DNA of 64,000 nt, from NCBI GenBank assembly GCA_012845835.1, contig JABAKD010000005.1, positions 6,018,655 through 6,082,654 of the forward strand, read 5' to 3'. The notes below the pieces were generated by a model. The model did no database searches. It was given only the letters and a program-made list of their open reading frames with translations, and had not been told where the DNA came from. The translations under genes were made by a program, and so were the position numbers. This DNA comes from Undaria pinnatifida (taxonomy: Eukaryota > Sar > Phaeophyceae > Laminariales > Alariaceae). Shown in pieces: positions 1 to 11,280 of this stretch (positions are counted from its first letter, which is position 1; each line of letters opens with the position of its first letter).

Positions 1-1950
1 CACGAGGGACAACTTTGCGGTTCGAGATCGAGGTATAGTTAGTAATGCTAGGGTATGGGGTACGGCAGGACCCCTGCACCTTCCACCGATAACCACGAAC
101 ACTGCTGCTGTAGCATACCTGGTGTGAAGTTGATAGGGAAACATCAACAACAAGAGCGTTTCGCAAGGAAAACGCGCTATCACAGAGCAGGCTTGAAGCG
201 CTGCAACCTTCGGGATGGCGATATTGGTATCATAGTAGATTGCTGTTGTGCACGAGTACATACCAGAGGCAGGAGCAGTGCCCCTTGGAACGGTAGCCTT
301 GCGGGTGGTGCTGCTCGTCTAGCCGAGCGAAGCAAAGATTTGCCCGTGCAACATCACACAATGACTTTTTCCTGCCGAGAAAGAACGCTACCCGTCGCAC
401 TGTATATATCATACTTCAAGTAAGTATCCCAACCGCACGTTTTACGTCTCTGTTCCTGTGGCACATCCGTATACGAGGTACATTCCCCAAGGCCGTGCGT
501 TCATGCTCCTGGGGACGAGGCAAGCGTTTCCGTGGCAACGAGCAACGAGCACGAGCACTTTGCAATCGGGAGCATCTCGCCCTCGCAGTTGTTCGCAAGT
601 GATTTGCTCTTTAAGCTGGAGGCTCCCCCCTCCTAGGAACTAGCGGGGTCCACCTCTCAACACCGTGCGGTGGGCAATCCTTATTATACCGGATTTACTA
701 TGCTACACGCCTACCCGCCAGAACCTGCTGTGAGAGAATCCACGGGCGCAAAGTCAACCTTTCCAACGCCCAATGAGCATGGACCGAGGCAGCCAAACCT
801 GAAAGAAGGATGTCCGACGCGGACGTAGAAGGTTACAGAGCTCGCAGATGAAGAGAGGTGGTGACGGTGGTGAAGGGCCAAGCGTTGAAGTCGGGGCAGG
901 TCCGAATTCAAAGCTCTGTCGTTGCGTGCTCGTGAAAAAAGAGCGAAAAAAAAAGATCTTGCTGGCTTTTGTACATCGCTGGAAGGCGGCATTGTAATGG
1001 GGTTTTTTTCAAAAGTACTTCCTAGAAGCACGAACGACAGAGTTCAGCCAGCTGTCAGCTGTCACACCTCAATAAGCTCTGAGCTGTTGTGTCACGTTTC
1101 AAGAACTCCAGGGCTTCCCAGAAGGCACTCTCGTGGGGTCCCTGCAACTAGACGTGAGTCGCAGAGCGCTTGGTAGATTGAATCGGGTTGTCATCACACC
1201 GTTCGATAGAACCGACGCTCGTTTAGTGGTAATCGTACCACAGCAGCTGACCATACTAGAGGTATCATAGCGAGCGTTGGACGAGTACAGATATGCTTGC
1301 TGCTCCCCACATACAACCCACCGCCTGTAACCACGAGTGGGTACCGCTTTAGACTAACGCAGGTACGGTTCGTGTGCAAGCTCCTTTCAGTGCGTTCGCA
1401 ATGGGAACAGATCAATATGATATAGCATGATATGCCCCGGCGCTCCTTTCGGCGAGGTGCTGCGAGCAAGAAACAAGTAGCGCACCCTTAGACTACTCGT
1501 ACAGCGGCATCAATTTTTTATCGAACACAGAAGGACATTATCATGCATTATCATGAGGCACAGATCTCGGACAGGTCATGATCTACTACACTAACTGTAG
1601 ATCTTCTACAGCAGTAGTAGATGATCCTGTATCTTCCGTAATGATATCGTATGCTGTGCAGGATGTGTATATGGAGTACGGATCCAACCCAGAAAAAAAC
1701 ATATGCTAGATCATGCCGATCGTACGGCCCCCACCCGGTGACATGAACTACTGCTGTAGAACATATAATACACATGTAGACTACAAGTAAATCTTCCTTT
1801 CCTTGGCATATCTACAGCAGTACAGGCATTGTAGATCATCAAGCGGGAAGTAGTGATCTGTCCATTGTACATCTCTGCCTGGCATATTAATTTTCTGCTG
1901 TTGCAACAACTGGTATGATACACGTTTTTCGCGCAAAAAACAAGCGAGCA
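1..1950 (+). repeat. Dispersed repeat R1, left copy (partial at window edge)
   Basis: This stretch aligns by eye, in the same orientation, with 60,856-62,660. Landmarks shared in the same order are the block around 90-240 (about 60,950-61,085), the block around 440-540 (about 61,280-61,390), the block around 720-1,000 (about 61,560-61,830) and the TTATCATGAGGCAC block near 1,548 (62,330). Substitutions and small indels are common, so the copies are old. Open frames exist on both strands but differ in reading frame between copies, which argues against coding. I cannot assign the family; it could be a long terminal repeat, a non-autonomous element or an old segmental copy. The left end is cut by the window. 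Confidence 0.75.
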
Positions 1951-2254
1951 TAACGTCCAATTTACGAAGTATGACACCTGGTACGATGCATGATCGCGTA
2001 CTGCTGTGTAGAGTGTAGAATAGCTCTTTCTGTCTGCTGCATTCCAGCTGTCGCCACTTAAACTGCTATACGAAGTATATGGCATAATACGTACATAGAG
2101 CTATCAGACACATCGTATCACACCGCCCTTTAAAATGGGCATGGACCGCGATAGACAATCTAAGCCATCCCCAATACAAGGCTGACGACGTTTATAAGTA
2201 ATTCATATCGACGGATGGCAAACACGATCGTAGTATAATAGTATTCATGGTGCC

Positions 2255-2279
2255 GGTCGCGCCGGTGGTCTAGTGGTTA
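2255..2279 (+). other. tRNA A-box-like sequence at MITE insertion site
   Basis: The bases TGGTCTAGTGGTTAG just before the MITE match the 5' part (D-arm, Pol III A box) of eukaryotic tRNA-Glu/Asp genes. After the MITE, 3,070-3,095 carries a B-box-like stretch with GATTCC. Acceptor-stem pairing is poor, so this is at best a decayed tRNA gene or a tRNA-derived SINE piece split by the insertion. Chance similarity is possible. Confidence 0.2.
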
Positions 2280-3043
2280 GGCCATTTCTTATACAGTCGG
2301 ATTCCGCCAGTCGAAAACGGCCCTTTTCGACTGGACTTTTCTTCGACTGGATTCTTCTGGTCCTTCTTCTTATCGTCAGTCGAGTCGATTTTATAGCTTT
2401 TGTGCTCTTCCTAGAGGCGGTTGGCGTGCGGGAGTACTGCTGTAGAGCAGGCGAAATCGGTTGGCAGCTCTGTGCTTCGCGCTTTCTCCGCGAGCAACGG
2501 CTCGACGAACCTTCATCCCAGCGAGTTGGTGACTTTGGGCTTAGCCGAAAGCCGCCAAAGCTACGTTCGTGGAGTTGCACTCAGCCGAAAGCCGCCAAAG
2601 CTACAAGAAGGCGCAGCCGTTGTTGGCAGCATGAGATCGAGACCGCGCGCTGCTGGCGAGCGGAACTAGGAATGCGCCACGCTGACTTGCTGCGACAAGC
2701 AACAGCAGGGATAGCCAAGCCAGCGTCAGCGCCTTGTATGATACTGCAGTGTGTACCTGGTATGGGTGTGTGGCCGCGTGGCCGTGTGGGTGTGTGTTTG
2801 GTGGTGGGATGAGCGATGCGATCGGTTCAAAAAACACGTGTAAAACCTTTTCGACTGATTTCTTCGACTGTAGGATCCAGTCGAAAAAATCGAGTTTTTC
2901 GACCGGATCCGCCAGTCGGAATTCTCCGTCGAAAAAAGTTTAGTCGAAAAAGCCCTCTTTCGACTGTGTAAGAAAGCCCGATTTGGGCTTCAGTCGAAAA
3001 AGGCCGCTTTCGACTGACAAATCCGACTGTATAAGAAATGGCC
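2280..3043. mobile_element. PIF/Harbinger-like (Tourist-type) MITE, 764 bp
   Basis: The ends are near-perfect terminal inverted repeats: the left end starts GGCCATTTCTTATACAGTCG and 3,020-3,043 is its reverse complement. Similarity continues inward for more than 50 bp. The element is flanked on both sides by TTA (2,277-2,279 and 3,044-3,046). TTA target duplications with a GGCC-type terminus are the hallmark of PIF/Harbinger elements and their Tourist MITEs. Inside the ends lie many copies of TTTCGACTG and its complement, as expected of subterminal transposase-binding repeats. A 22-bp direct repeat occurs at 2,541 and 2,583. A frame of 179 codons starts in the left terminal repeat, shows no transposase motif and is probably fortuitous, so the element is judged non-autonomous. 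Confidence 0.85.
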
Positions 3044-3046
3044 TTA

Positions 3047-4060
3047 CCCTCGAATACTACTAGCGTTGGTCCTTGAATCCGATTCCCACCGTGGTAGGAT
3101 TTTGAATTTATTTGCAAAAATGCAAGATAATAAAAAAAATCAAGTGCTGAGAACGTGTGGGTAGGCACAATTCGACGCGAGTCGACGAGGGAAGAGAAGG
3201 CTGAAGTATTTTGGCGATAAAAATAAAGGCACATACCGTAGTGGAGAGGGGAGAGGAGGGCCCGCTATGTGACCCCGGATCTGAGCTACTACTACTGGGA
3301 GGGAGCGAGAGAGTGGTGCGAGGATAATAAATGGGATGAAGAACAAGATAAAATAAAAATTAAACTTGTTGGTCGACAACGTGTGCCGTATTCCTCACCC
3401 GTTCGTGAGGAACACATATCGGCAAACTGCTGCTGTGTGCTGTCGTTTGCCCCCATCGTGTCTCTCGTCTCCCGTGAGTGGTACTGTTTTTGTGCGAGGG
3501 GAAAAAAAGTTTGCAGGTACAAAACTAACACGCCATGAAGTAGTCCCTGACGAGGTCAGTATGGTATATCTGATTGGTTTTTTTTTCCAGTGCCCAGACC
3601 ACCCTATCAAATGAGTGCCTTGGTATGGCATGAATAATCGAAAAAGAAACACGCTGAAAACGAAAGCAACACGGTAGGGCAGAGAAGTACACTTGGATCC
3701 GGACACTTGACCACAAACTTTCCCCCCCCGCCTCCACTGGAGTGCCGTTGGTTTTACGCATTCGTTTAGTTGGCTGACTGCGTGAATGTGTTGTGTCCTG
3801 TTGTGTCCTGTCGTATTTTTGCATGTTTTGGCTGTTAAGTAGTATCCCCGTTACTCCATCTGGAAGTGGCCACACCAGAAAACAAATGTATTCGTCATCC
3901 ATATGACAGATAGTACGCACAATGTGCGGATGTCCGCCGGACAAGTGGTTCTTGGTAGGATGCAGCTCACCCTTCTCGCGACTGGGCAGTTCGCGCTTGG
4001 TGCACGCGAGGTCTGCCTGGTCGGTGAAAACCCGACGTGCGCCGTCCCGATTTTGTAGAG
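3047..4060. other. No gene recognised
   Basis: Short frames on both strands overlap one another and none shows a domain or convincing splice signals. There is a C tract near 3,721 and a TGTTGTGTCC duplication near 3,790. I see nothing else to annotate. Confidence 0.5.
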
Positions 4061-4265
4061 ATGCGAGGGCCTATGGTCTTAAGACTACGGCTATGCATGA
4101 AATGAGTACACCACCCCCCACCCTCTCCCCTTCTCCCATTCGTTCACCCCCACTGCCCCCCCCCGACCACCTCCTTCCTCCTCCCCTCCCCCCTCGTCGT
4201 TCTCTCCCCCCACTGCACCCCCCCCCCACCTGTCCCCCCGTCCCCCGCCCCTCCCCCTTCACCCT
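4061..4265 (+). repeat. C-tract repeat, copy 1
   Basis: A conserved lead (GATGCGAGGGCCTA, then CTACGGCTATG and ATGAAATGAGTAC) runs into about 150 bases made almost only of C and T with many C runs. The same lead and C-rich tail recur at 7,088-7,190, so this is one repeat family and not a chance tract. Confidence 0.7.
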
Positions 4266-4915
4266 TCACCACTAACTGAATATTTCGCAGGCATGTATGG
4301 AGTGGACGGAAATATTTGGCGATCGTCCCACAAGGCATGCTTCTGGAGATTTCACAGCAGTTAGTCTTGGTTCGGCCGCGCCGGGCTAAAGGGACGCGAG
4401 ACTGTATGCTGTGGCTGTGATGGATTGGATATGCGTGTTCGTCAAACGTACTCCGGGTGGGTGCTACACTATAGGTCCAAATACATTGAAAGGCCGTCGT
4501 AATAACGGCAGGCTCGCTCGCATTGTGGGAGGCACCACTCTTAAGAGCTTTGGGTAATGAAAATGCGCTCGGCAGCGAGTACTCAATGTGTAGAACCCTG
4601 TGCTCAAAGTTGGTGTGGCAATAACGTATGAAGACTTGCTCAGATTGGGCGCTTATTGTTGGCATGCCTGTATTGTAGTGCTGGAGATGTAGTTGATGCT
4701 TGTGCTAATAGTCGAGTAATGGGCATTCTGTCGTTTTTCACGCGTTCTACGATGGGATTGTATTAGTCCTCTGTAGAGAACACTTTTTCTCGCTGAAGGG
4801 ATTAATCAACCGGCGAACTCTCCGATGTCGTCAAAATGCTAGTTTTTTTTCAAAATTGGTGTTCGTATTTTCCCTCCAACGACACGCTTTGTACGACGCT
4901 GGTCACGGGTAGGGC
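4266..4915. other. No gene recognised
   Basis: A minus-strand frame of 173 codons (4,144-4,665) ends inside the C-tract repeat as a Gly/Arg-rich tail, which suggests a fortuitous frame. Its upstream part, about 130 codons, has ordinary composition but no motif I recognise and no clear splice sites. Confidence 0.4.
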
Positions 4916-5260
4916 CAAACATCGCCGTCGAGCCGGTTCGGGTCGGGTTGGGGTGCGACCCGTGACGTTTACAAACCTCCTGACCGACGCAACCCGCAAG
5001 ATTCACAAACTTCTGATCCGACCCGACCCGACCCGACCCGACCCGACCCGACCCGCCCCGACCCGCCCCGACCCGTGAGATGTGAAAACTTCCCGACCCG
5101 TTCCGACAAGGCTCGGCCCGGCCCGACCCACCATATTCCCTTTTTTTGGCCGTGAGATATCGGGTCATGTCGCGGGTCGGTTCACCTCGGCCGGTGATAT
5201 TGATCATCTCGACCCGCGATCGACCCGCGGATCCGGCCGGCGAGTCGACACTTATCAAAC
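4916..5260 (+). repeat. Composite (CCCGA)n minisatellite, block 1
   Basis: A pure run of the pentamer ACCCG lies at about 5,018-5,075. Around it are longer units that combine the pentamer with a spacer of the form CCCGTGAGATKTGAAMAC plus CCTCCTGA. Block 2 at 5,575-5,715 uses the same spacer, so the two blocks are one degenerate composite repeat. Confidence 0.75.
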
Positions 5261-5574
5261 TACTGTACTAATATTCAGCAGTAAGTTGGGTACCCCGGCG
5301 TGACGTGCGGCCTGACTGTAAAGGGGTATGGAGGATACTGACAGGTATATCTACGTTTGGCGGTGTTGTAATGTTTGAATAGGGTGCCGAAAGAGTATTG
5401 GCACCCGAGAGGCCTTCGGGCTCGAAACAGAAAGTTTTCAATATGTCAGGTCCGCACGTCAGAAGTGAGATTTTGAACACCTCTTGACTCTTGACCCGAT
5501 CCACCCGGACGCGTGTGTATTGTCTTCACATTAAGTCGGCTCTTTCTACCGAGCGTGAGGTTTTATTTTCCGGA
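5261..5574. other. Spacer between CCCGA blocks
   Basis: One more degenerate copy of the spacer unit (GTGAGATTTTGAACACCTC) lies at about 5,465-5,485. No coding signal is seen. Confidence 0.45.
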
Positions 5575-5715
5575 TACGATATGACCCGACCGACCCGACC
5601 CGACACGTGAGAACGTGAACACCTCATAAACCGGCGCGACCCGACCCGTGAGATTTTAACACCTCCTGATCCACCCCGACCCGACCCGACCCGACCCGAC
5701 TCGTAGGGTTCTGAC
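5575..5715 (+). repeat. Composite (CCCGA)n minisatellite, block 2
   Basis: ACCCG pentamer runs at 5,580-5,605, 5,635-5,650 and 5,675-5,700 alternate with the GTGAGATTTT...ACACCTCCTGA spacer seen in block 1. Confidence 0.75.
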
Positions 5716-7087
5716 AACGTCCTGATGCGCCCTATGGCCGGCCCTGGAGATTGTAGCTCTGTTTCTAGGTCACGGCCTAGATTTCAGGGGAATTGCGTAC
5801 TTGTAGTGTGATGCTGTCAGCATCATTATCATCCTCAGATGTGACGCATGCTTCTACCGGTATACGCGTATTTATTTTGTTTTTGTTGTCCTGTTTTTTC
5901 CTTGTCGTATGTTTTGGTTGGTCTATGTCCTGCTTTCCGTATCCAATACGTTTGGTATTGCATTGGCTAATCGCATAAATCTGCGACATTGTTTTTCTGC
6001 TTTCTCACCCTTTGTGATCACGGAGAGTGCTTTGAGGTGAAGAACGTACGCACACGGCCACGGCCACGGCATTAATAGCAGAATACCGCCTTTTTCCCTT
6101 CTCACTTACTAGTAGTATAGGCCACTGGAACGAGTGGCTCTGTGCCTCGCTCAGAAACAGACCGAAATAGGTTTCTCTGGCGCAGCGTCACACACAAACT
6201 TGTTGGTACTGGTAGTGCATATTCCGCCATTTCGAAAAGCAGAAATGGATAAGGTTGTAACACAAGTGGCGTGTCTAGACCTATCGCGAGACGTAAAAGC
6301 GACCCCGCCGCCTCCCGTATCCCTGATCCCAATGCTGCTACCGTTGCTGCTGTTGCGGCTGCCGCTGTTGCGGCTGAGTGTCGCTTCGCACTTGACAACT
6401 TTCGTGTTGGGGGGTCCCCCATACGGAGAGGGCGCCTGGCTTTCGATTTCATCTCCCTTCCCATCACCGGTGGCATGCACCTGGTACACGTGTGACCTCT
6501 AACCCGCCCCCACGCCGACCTGAGCCTTTCTAACTGGCCCTGATGTGTAATTGGCAAACTGCAAGGCCCACCAAGACCCTGATCACACATTGCCCACAAA
6601 ATAGTGTTGTCAAGTGGTTTTAGCGTGGCCAACGGTGTGCGAAACAAGACCGTACAGCGTGGGATCAGGGTTTTTGGTAGTCCCTGCCGGCCGCTAATCC
6701 CCACCCCAATCGCCGCTTTGCAAGTCCTCTTCATCTACTGCACCACTGGATTTTTCAGCGGTGTCCGCACCACAATTCCCCAACCCCTGTCCCCCCTCAC
6801 CCCAACCCCTACCCTACCCCCTACCCCAAGCCCAACCCTTGACAACAACGTCAACAGTATAATGCCTCGGTTGCTTTGCGAAACCTTTCATCCGATTTAC
6901 CACGGGCTGTATCAGCGATGCCCCTCCCACCCCCCGAAGTCCACCCTCCTCCCCAACCGAGATGGTGTTCTAGTCGGGTCATCTTTAATTTGCGGATTAG
7001 AGAACCCCACCTCCCCACCTCCGCCGAAGGGAGATGATGTCACGTAGCATGCATATGGCAAGGCAGCCACGAGGCAGTTACATGTAG
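5716..7087. other. No gene supported; long minus-strand open frame at 6,102-6,734
   Basis: The minus frame 6,102-6,734 is open for 210 codons and has an Ala/Thr run over a GCTGCTGTTGC-like stretch (about 6,330-6,380). Plus-strand frames over the same bases are also open, so openness reflects composition. No domain is recognised. A C-rich CCCCAACCCCTACCC tract lies at 6,776-6,840. The candidate protein would need transcript evidence. Confidence 0.3.
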
Positions 7088-7190
7088 GGATGCGAGGGTC
7101 TACGGCTATGTATGAAATGAGTACCCCCCCCAACCTCCCACCCCACCCCCGCCCCTCCCTCCCGACCCCCTCGACAACGCCAACAACAAC
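7088..7190 (+). repeat. C-tract repeat, copy 2
   Basis: This has the same lead and C-rich tail as 4,061-4,265, with GATGCGAGGGTCTACGGCTA followed by ATGAAATGAGTAC and C runs. The tail here is shorter and differs in C/T order. Confidence 0.65.
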
Positions 7191-7916
7191 AACACCGTCA
7201 CGATCGCTTTGCATCTTGTCCTTCGTCCCGCTGCACCAGGGTCCAACTCGTCGGTGTCCGGGCTGAGGTCTCTGCTGCCGTTGCTAAGTGCCATGGAGCC
7301 ACGGGCGGCGTAGGAAGTGTCGCCTTTTCGATTTTTCCAGCAAGGATAGTTTCGCTGCTTTTCAGGTGCGTGTTGTGCGTGTCCATGATTTATTTTGGTT
7401 TGATTTGGAGCTTCGGGCATGATCTTGGGTGTTGGGTCGGGGTTGTTGTGTGCGTGAGTTTATGGTCATGTCTGTGTTTAAGTCTATGCGTTTTGTGTGT
7501 CTGCGTCTGTGTTTGTGTCGTGGTGTATTTGTATTTGTTTTTGTTTTAGTAAATTGTTCTTCTTACAACGTCAGCTGTGAGTTCGGCAAATTTAGGGTCG
7601 ATACTCGTCTTTGCAAGCTGCTCAATACACCGGTCGCTCGTTTTGAGTAAGTTTTCCATGAGTCAAAATCTAATCAACAGTACAGTATATTGGACTTTTA
7701 TTCCTGCTGTGAACCCTGATGAAGACATCAACGTGTTAGGTGAAATAGATATCAACGCTGACGTATAACATCGAATAAATGGTAAAGTATCCTTTATTAT
7801 TGTCATCATTTATCTAGGTACTACGATATGTTTTAAATATTTGTTCATCTGTGTAGATTTATCTGTATCTCTGTCTCTTGCTCTGCGATTATCCTGTACT
7901 CTTGCCTCGTCTTATC
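7191..7916. other. No gene recognised; TG-rich tract
   Basis: 7,430-7,560 is rich in TGTGT and TTTG. A segment at 7,570-7,640 (CAGCTGTGAG, then ACTCGTCTTTGCAAGCTG) resembles the left end of the 5.4-kb insertion at 35,410-35,470, so it may be a dispersed piece of that sequence. No coding domain is seen. Confidence 0.4.
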
Positions 7917-8078
7917 TTGTCCTATTATATCCTACCCTATCTTATACTATCCTGTCCTATCCTTTTCTGTCGCCTTGTGTACTACCCTACCCTACCCTAC
8001 CTTACACCCTGCGATACCCTGCCTTACCCTACGCTACTCTACCCTACCCTACCCTACCTTGGTTTACTCCATCTTCTT
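7917..8078 (+). repeat. (CCCTA)n / (TATCC)n pentamer repeat
   Basis: Degenerate runs of TATCC and CCTAT at 7,917-7,965 pass into CCCTA units at 7,981-8,065. The long plus-strand frames here are only the repeat read in phase. Confidence 0.8.
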
Positions 8079-9118
8079 TTATCTGATTCTGGTTTGACCT
8101 TACTTGATATACAACTGGTATGCTGAATGTTCCCGGGATTTGTATTGCAAGGGAGCCTCGTGCATACGGATGTATGGGTGGTCTGCCTCATATAGATATC
8201 GTACGCTACGATTAAGGTGCACCTAATTATGCTGAGGCTGCTCGCTTGAGCGGCTGCCTACTCCACCTAACGCTGATTTTGATTAGAAAATGAATATGCA
8301 ACTCGATGAATGACCTCACGGGCTAACCCTAAGTATCTAGCAAACAGTTAGTATCGAAACGGACAGAAATTGATTCGAACGGTGTCGAGTAGTTTATTCA
8401 TCAGCTAACGAGCCCCGTGAGCAAGAAAAATGTAGCCAAGACGTGCTGCGCGTGTCGTGGCACGTGCCGGTTGCACGCTTTCTGGCGTATTTCCCCCCCC
8501 TCGTCTGCCATGCCTTTCGACCAAGCGCTTCACTATTGTATTTGTATTATTGTTTTTTACACTCCGTCGGATGGATAAACACGAATCTTGATCTCCTCAC
8601 GCAACAATGTGTTTTTCGCACTCAGAAAAGCGCGTTGGTGCAAGGTTGAAACCTGTCCGTCGAGTTTGCCGGCGATACAAAACCATCGTCCTTCGTGCTA
8701 GTGTTGATATTCCGGCTTTCCGCGTAGTTGCCGGCGATACGACGCAGACATGCTTAGTGAGCCTTAATTTTTCTATTTGAAATATCAGTGTCCTGTGGAT
8801 TGCCCACGGTATAGCGCATGTATAATTAGTTAATGCTCAAGCTTCCTATGAACAATTTGGTATTGCTACGAGCGAGCTCGAGTTTCTGATTTACACCCCG
8901 CGCCAAAAGGTAGCGACCCCTTTCCAAGTGGCTGGCCGTTGCGACCGCCCACCGCGGACCGTAAAGAACCAACATATACACGCACAGATTGACGGGAGTT
9001 TGCTACATTTTATTCGTCACAGCACATCGAAGTATCTCATGCAACGCGCCGATTTTCACACTTGGACTAAAATCACGTGGTACAAGGGAAAAACTAAGCA
9101 GTGGTCAAAATATGTAAA
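8079..9118. other. No gene recognised
   Basis: Only short overlapping frames are present, without motifs or splice pairs I would defend. Confidence 0.45.
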
Positions 9119-9860
9119 TACAAGCGCTCCGCTCCGCGGGCGGCTGACGCCGCCCGCTACGCTCGCGCAAGGAAGATTTCAACTAAATGTGAAGGGGGCA
9201 GAGAGAAGAGGCCCATGATTTAGTGCAACTAGCGATTTGATAATGCCAAGAGCTACTTGTGCGGAGCTGATTGCCCTGTCTGTGCTGTGCTGTTTGTTGG
9301 CGATGTCACGTTCTGATTGGCAGAAGTGCGGATGTAATTTGCGAAGAAAAAATTGCGAAGAGAACCGAGATGGAGAACAAAATCAACGACGAAAGCAAAA
9401 AGACGAGTACACGCACGTACTATCGGCACCTGGTACCTGGTACTTCGCCTAATACCTGGTGGTACTCTGTGTGGTTCTAAGAAAAGCACAGGACTCCGCT
9501 CCACGGGGGGCTGACGCCGCCCGCTACGGCCGCCCGCTACGCTCGCGCACAGAAGAATGAAACATGTGTAAAGGGGGCAGGAAGACGAGGCCCGCGATTA
9601 TTTGGTGCGAATATCGAATTGATTATAATGCCAAGAGGTGCCTGTGCGGAGCTAATTGCCCTGCGCTGTGCTGTGTGCTTGTTGGTGTCACGTTCTGAAC
9701 GACAGCACGTGCTATTTGCGGGGGAGGGGGGGGGAGCATGGGGACCGAGAGGACAATCAACTGAAGAAAGCAAAAATACGAGTACACAACGCGTGCATAA
9801 ACCTGGTACCTGTATCATACCTGGTGCTGCTACTGCTATATGTTCAAAAGAACGCACAGC
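9119..9860 (+). repeat. Tandem pair, unit about 370 bp
   Basis: The second unit begins near 9,485. Both units start with a CGCTCCGCTCC-type sequence, a GCGGGCGGCTGACGCCGCCC hairpin and CCCGCTACGCTCGCGCA. Both continue through AGGCCC, ATAATGCCAAGAG and TGTGCGGAGCT to a GTCACGTTCTGA block. They differ at many positions, so the duplication is not recent. Confidence 0.7.
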
Positions 9861-9894
9861 GCCGCACAACACAGCACCGCAGAACGAAGGGCAG

Positions 9895-10262
9895 GGCACG
9901 GCACCGCGCTGCGCTGCGCTGTGCTGCGCTGTGCTGCTGAGCTATATTTAGCCGGGCTGACCTGAGCTGGGGGTGCATTGTTCATGATCCAACAACGTGA
10001 TATGTACAAAGAAACCTGGTGTATGTAGCATTAATAGTACCGGTACGTGGTATGGTACTTCGAACGTTACTGGCATGTATGTACGAACTAGTAAAAGTAC
10101 AGCAAAGCACGCAGCATGGCAAAGCACGGCAAATCACACGGCGCTGCGCTCTGCTGAGCTAGGGCTGCGGTGCGCTACAGAGGTGAGCTGCAGGGCACGG
10201 CAGGGCATCGCAGGGCACGGCACTGCACGGCGCTGCGCTGCTGAGCTATAGCGCTGCGGTGG
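9895..10262 (+). repeat. GCTGC/GGCAC low-complexity tract, copy A
   Basis: Short repeats of GCGCTGCGCTG, GGGCACGGCA and related words dominate both ends of this stretch. Copy B has a shorter version at 25,926-26,280. Confidence 0.7.
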
Positions 10263-10432
10263 GGTGCTGGGCGATATCTCAGCTGATGAAACTTCGTGCC
10301 ACGTACAAAACATATTGCGGAAATCAACGAAAATCTAAAGAATGACCGTTCGGCAAGTAATGCACAGGCGGCAAATTAGCGGCAAATGGTAGGGAGTAGG
10401 AAGTTCAACTTTTACTAAACAAAAAGGAAGAA

Positions 10433-10663
10433 ATGATCGCGAAAAGGTTCAAAATCGTGTTGGCAGAAGAACCAAATTTGCAGGAAGCAGCTGAAAGGAA
10501 ACAACCGGCGAAACGAGCAGAAACAAAAGCAATAAAGGCCGAGCAAGAAGCCAAAGAAAAGCTGGACCGTTCCGCAAGTAGTCCGACCCCAGGAATGCCA
10601 GGGATGCACCACCCGAGCACTCTCAGCAGAAAGAAGTTATTAAGTATATTTGAATCAAGTTAA
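10433..10663 (+). CDS. Short lysine/glutamate-rich open frame, possible coiled-coil fossil
   Basis: The frame encodes 76 residues. The first 45 or so are dense in Lys, Glu, Ala and Arg with a heptad-like pattern; the tail is Ser/Pro-rich. The frame is open seven codons upstream of the Met, so the start is uncertain. In copy B (26,412-26,660) the Met codon is ATA and an extra A after the Glu-Arg-Lys stretch shifts the frame. If it was ever a gene, for instance the C-terminal tail of a transposon accessory protein, it is no longer kept intact in both copies. No named family is recognised. Confidence 0.2.
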   Translation: MIAKRFKIVLAEEPNLQEAAERKQPAKRAETKAIKAEQEAKEKLDRSASSPTPGMPGMHHPSTLSRKKLLSIFESS

Positions 10664-10954
10664 TAATTGGACAAAGGCCTGAAGCATAGGCACAGTGTGG
10701 ATACTAGCAGTAGTGCAACACCCGCTAGTCAGCAGCCGCGGATAAAAAAAAATCAAGCGTTCTTCGTGAGGCTAGGGCGGCAAAGCCACCGATTTCAACC
10801 CCGACAACCGCACACTCGTATGCGCGTGCGTGTCGATCGGGGTGGCCACCTGGGTTGTAATTAGGGTTGTAAGGTGCGGTTGAGGAGTGGGAGTATCACC
10901 AACAAACCAGAAGCAAAAGCGACACCCAACCGTAATTTTCGAGGGTGTGTTCGG

Positions 10955-11280
10955 TACGACATCAATACCCGTATCGGACATTTCGGTAAGCTCCGTACGG
11001 CATCAATACCGGTACCGGACACCTCGGTAAGTTCAGTACGACATCAATATACCGGTACCAGACACTTCGGTAACTTCGGTACAACATCAATACCGGTACC
11101 GGACACTTCGGTAGTTCGGTACGATATGGATACCGGTACCGCCGATACCGGTGCTGACTTTCATAACCGTACCGGGCAAGTTCGGTACGACATCAATACC
11201 GGTACCCCCGGTACCGGTATGGACGTTTGTACCGGACACTTTGGTAAATTTGGTACGACATCAACCCCGTACCGCCACAT
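10955..11280 (+). repeat. CCGGTACCGG minisatellite, block 1, copy A
   Basis: Units of about 40 bp follow the pattern ACTTCGGTAASTTCGGTACG then ACATCAATACCGGTACCGG. Each has a 10-bp perfect palindrome, CCGGTACCGG. Frames over the array stay open on both strands because of the repeat, giving Ser-Ile-Pro-Val-Pro-Asp-Thr-type peptides that should not be called genes. Confidence 0.9.
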
